A stretch of DNA of 44,641 nt from JANRKT01 sp033763355 (GTDB lineage Bacteria; Bacteroidota; Bacteroidia; Chitinophagales; Chitinophagaceae): positions 1-44,641 of the forward strand of contig JANRKT010000251.1 of assembly GCA_033763355.1 (NCBI GenBank), in the 5' to 3' direction. A program made the translations under genes and the position numbers. Positions 42,209-44,641 of this stretch are shown piece after piece (within the stretch, counting starts at the first letter, position 1; the number at the start of each line of letters is the position of its first letter). Under the pieces are notes generated by a model, which saw only the letters and a list, made by a program, of their open reading frames with translations, was not told where the DNA came from and made no database searches.

Positions 42209-44641
42209 TTAGCGTATTAATGTTGAACTGCCTTTTTTAAAGACAATCTTTCCTGTAAAATCAGTTCCCCTTACATACCAGACAAACGTATCGCTTCCCT
42301 GCTCACTGCCATTAATGCGCCCGTCCCATCCCCCGCCCTGCTCAGCATTTGTGCTGAACACCATTACGCCCCACCTGTTGTAAACACGGAAGTATTCAAT
42401 ATTTGTTATACCAACAGGTATGGGTCTTAATACATCATTTAAACCATCTCCGTTGGGTGTAAAGGCGGTTGGAACGAAAATATCAGGTGCGGTTTTAAAT
42501 ACCCTTACATTAATGGTATCATAGGCAAAACATCCTTCTTCTGTACTCACCTTTACAATGTAACTTATATCATCGCTTAAATTGGCCACCGGGTTGCTGA
42601 TAAAATTCCTGTTCAATCCTGCAGGCGGTGACCATACATACGAACTGCCACCTGAGGCGTTAAGCTGCAGTGGCTGGCCAACCACAATTGCTGTATCCCT
42701 GCCGGCAAAAGCCGGGACAGGTGGCACAACCCTTACCAGCACGTTGGCAAGAGAAGGTTTGGGGCAACCGGCATTATCTGTTACTGCCACACGATAAGAA
42801 GTAGTGACAAGGGGAAACGCTGAAGGACCGGGTACAACATTGCTGCTTAACGATGATGATGGCGTCCAGCGGTAATCAATACCTCCAGAAGCAAAAAGAA
42901 TAGCCGTATCGCCAAAGCATATAACAGTATCATTACTCACCCTTATTGCCGGATAGGGCACTGTTCTTATTGTAATGTCATCGCTTGCCTGGCATTTACC
43001 TATGTTGGCAACCACGTTATATGTGGTCTTTCCGTCTGCCGGTTTTGCAACCGGATTTTTAATACCAGGATTGTTTAATGTATTTACAGGCGACCAGCGG
43101 TAACTCAATGCATCACTGAACGGATTTAGCCTGACCGTATCCGTTAAACAGATGGTGGTATCGGGCCCTGCATCAAGTGTTACAAATTGTTTTACATCCA
43201 CAAAAACTGAATCCACGTTGCTGCATCCCGGAGCAGCAGTAAGGGTTACATAATATTTTGACGGCACATCAGGACTTACGAGCGGGGCCGGTGAGCTGAC
43301 ATCGCTGATATTGTAAACCGGCGACCATGCAAAAGATCCTATCCCCACCGCACTCAGTTGTAATGTATCTATTGAACATATAAGCGTATCGTTGGTAACC
43401 TGCAATGTGGGTTTATCCAGTATCTGTACCGGCTGGTCAACAGTATCAATACATCCCTTGCTGCTTGATACAATCAAACGTGCAGGATATGTGCCGCTGT
43501 TGGGATAAGTATAAACAGGGTCCCTTAAAACAGATGTGTCGGGGTTTGTTTGCGGATAACCAAAACTCCAGCGCCATTTATTTACAACTCCATAACGGGT
43601 TGTTGTATTGTCAATAAACCGCATAGGCACCCCTTTGCATGTGGCAAGAAAAGTAAATGCAGGAAAGAAGCCCGGGTAAACTTTGGCAATGCTGAATGCG
43701 GTGTCTGAACATTCCTGTCCCCGGTTGGTAATGAGCATTACTTTAAATGTGCCTGTATCAGGAAAAACAAAAGTGGGCCGCTCCTGGTTGGATGTATCGG
43801 TGTTTATACCCTGCAAACCAAAATCCCAGAAATATGTTCTTATCAACGGGCTGTTGCTGCGGTTAAAAAAAGTAAGGTTAAAGCCATCACAGGTAATGTA
43901 TTCCGGTTGAAGGTCTGCAGCAGCTATTGTACACGGGGCAACTTTAATGTGCAGGTCTTTCCGGTGGATATTAATAACCTGGCCCAGTCTTTTTTCCATT
44001 ACGGCTACTGTAATAACATAAATGCCGGATGCAGGCGCTGTGCCGCTGATAATTCCGGTTGAAGGGTTCAAACTCACATTGGCACCCATTGGAGAAAAAG
44101 CGCTGAAACCAAATGCATGTGACAGGGACGGATAAGGCGGCGGGCCTGCAACAGAAGGTTGGGCATTGGCCTGGCTCGGGCCTTCGTATGGTTCTGCAAA
44201 CACATACGTCAGTTCATCTCCATCTGCATCAGTTGCACTGAAATTGTAAATGAACCCGTTGTTTTCGCAAATTATAACGGTATCGTTGGTGTTGAACCTG
44301 GCGCTGCTGTTTTGAGGGGCATTGGCAAGAACGGATATGCCGGGTATGGTTGCAGTATAAGTTGCGCCTGCTGTACCGGAATTAATAACGTTTGTAATGT
44401 TATCAATCCTGCAGCACCGCTGGTAAGCAATGGTGTAACCCTGCAGTGAAGCAGGTAATTCCACCTCTTCTATGTACACACCTATCTGGTAACAAACAAT
44501 AGGTGCATTGCTGATACAAGGTCCCGGGCTGGCCAATTGGATGACATCTGTTCTGTCAAGGTTAACACCCAGGTTTAAAAAGGGTTGCGGAAAACCATTT
44601 TGATAAATAGTTATGGCCGCCCTGCCATCAAGCTGTGCACC
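42209..44641 (-). CDS. Large T9SS cargo protein with PKD-like repeats and CHU_C C-terminal domain (N-terminus beyond window)
   Basis: The frame is open to the right edge; it covers 811 codons here and the true start lies outside. Residues near the right edge (about 15-150) show a cadherin-like or PKD-like beta segment with SATDADGDELTYVF. Several PKD-type repeats follow (FWDFG, KWRWSFG, AGPDTTIC, YRWSPV), then a series of VxNDTVICxGD repeats. The last about 90 residues, from IFVPTAFTPNGDGLND to GSSTLIR, form the CHU_C gliding-motility-associated C-terminal domain that marks cargo of the type IX secretion system. A surface adhesin or matrix protein is likely. Its size and repeats are typical of Bacteroidota surface proteins. 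Confidence 0.92.
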   Translation of the reverse strand, partial: GAQLDGRAAITIYQNGFPQPFLNLGVNLDRTDVIQLASPGPCISNAPIVCYQIGVYIEEVELPASLQGYTIAYQRCCRIDNITNVINSGTAGATYTATIPGISVLANAPQNSSARFNTNDTVIICENNGFIYNFSATDADGDELTYVFAEPYEGPSQANAQPSVAGPPPYPSLSHAFGFSAFSPMGANVSLNPSTGIISGTAPASGIYVITVAVMEKRLGQVINIHRKDLHIKVAPCTIAAADLQPEYITCDGFNLTFFNRSNSPLIRTYFWDFGLQGINTDTSNQERPTFVFPDTGTFKVMLITNRGQECSDTAFSIAKVYPGFFPAFTFLATCKGVPMRFIDNTTTRYGVVNKWRWSFGYPQTNPDTSVLRDPVYTYPNSGTYPARLIVSSSKGCIDTVDQPVQILDKPTLQVTNDTLICSIDTLQLSAVGIGSFAWSPVYNISDVSSPAPLVSPDVPSKYYVTLTAAPGCSNVDSVFVDVKQFVTLDAGPDTTICLTDTVRLNPFSDALSYRWSPVNTLNNPGIKNPVAKPADGKTTYNVVANIGKCQASDDITIRTVPYPAIRVSNDTVICFGDTAILFASGGIDYRWTPSSSLSSNVVPGPSAFPLVTTSYRVAVTDNAGCPKPSLANVLVRVVPPVPAFAGRDTAIVVGQPLQLNASGGSSYVWSPPAGLNRNFISNPVANLSDDISYIVKVSTEEGCFAYDTINVRVFKTAPDIFVPTAFTPNGDGLNDVLRPIPVGITNIEYFRVYNRWGVMVFSTNAEQGGGWDGRINGSEQGSDTFVWYVRGTDFTGKIVFKKGSSTLIR

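Noticed and set aside
1..44641. CRISPR array, insertion sequence or phage genes
   Set aside because: No regularly spaced repeats, transposase, integrase or phage structural motif was found in any frame.

Overview
The window looks like chromosomal DNA of a member of the Bacteroidota, most likely close to the Chitinophagaceae (inferred from gene content, not from a marker-gene tree). The supporting signs are a proline-rich TonB with several ExbD paralogues, a T9SS-type CHU_C gliding-motility C-terminal domain, a DUF5117/DUF4953-type metzincin, A/T-rich leaders with few Shine-Dalgarno sites, and several matches to the Bacteroidota -7 promoter element TAnnTTTG. No tRNA, rRNA, CRISPR array or insertion sequence was recognised.

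Region 1 (1-19677) is a surface or exopolysaccharide locus arranged around a 664-bp divergent intergenic region (5198-5861). The left arm, on the minus strand, has a membrane GT2 glycosyltransferase, a stand-alone receiver protein, a phosphoglycosyltransferase with a receiver-like N-terminus, a WbbL-like GT2, and an AsnB-type amidotransferase cut by the window edge. The right arm, on the plus strand, has a Wzz/Wzc-like protein with a degenerate BY-kinase-type ATPase, an acyltransferase-3, an unannotated 33-residue membrane peptide, a Wzy/WaaL-like membrane protein, a half-length TolC-like protein, a Wzm/Wzt ABC exporter with a Wzt C-terminal domain, two related GT2s in tandem, a NodB deacetylase, and two more GT2s. 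Together they could initiate a glycan on a lipid carrier, assemble and decorate it, export it by an ABC transporter and pass it across the outer membrane. No Wzx flippase and no Wza-type export protein is visible.

Region 2 (20033-23807, minus strand) encodes a TonB energy-transduction system in the order exbB-exbD-exbD-tonB. A strong terminator follows, and then a third exbD.

Region 3 (24128-44641) is a mixed set of envelope and housekeeping genes: an exported metzincin, a DUF4399 lipoprotein, an exported dienelactone hydrolase-like protein, two convergent secreted caspase-like proteins, a saccharopine dehydrogenase-like oxidoreductase, a cold-shock protein, a small conserved-looking hypothetical protein, a lipoprotein NodB deacetylase, a tail-anchored J-domain protein, a GT14-like glycosyltransferase, thymidylate kinase, an M16 protease, a secreted hypothetical protein, an SDR dehydrogenase, and a large T9SS cargo protein whose N-terminus lies beyond the right edge.

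No single unmistakable new system stands out. The most promising leads are the receiver plus receiver-like phosphoglycosyltransferase pair, the mixed Wzy/Wzc/ABC/half-TolC export set with its small membrane peptide and degenerate kinase, and the paired secreted caspase-like proteins.
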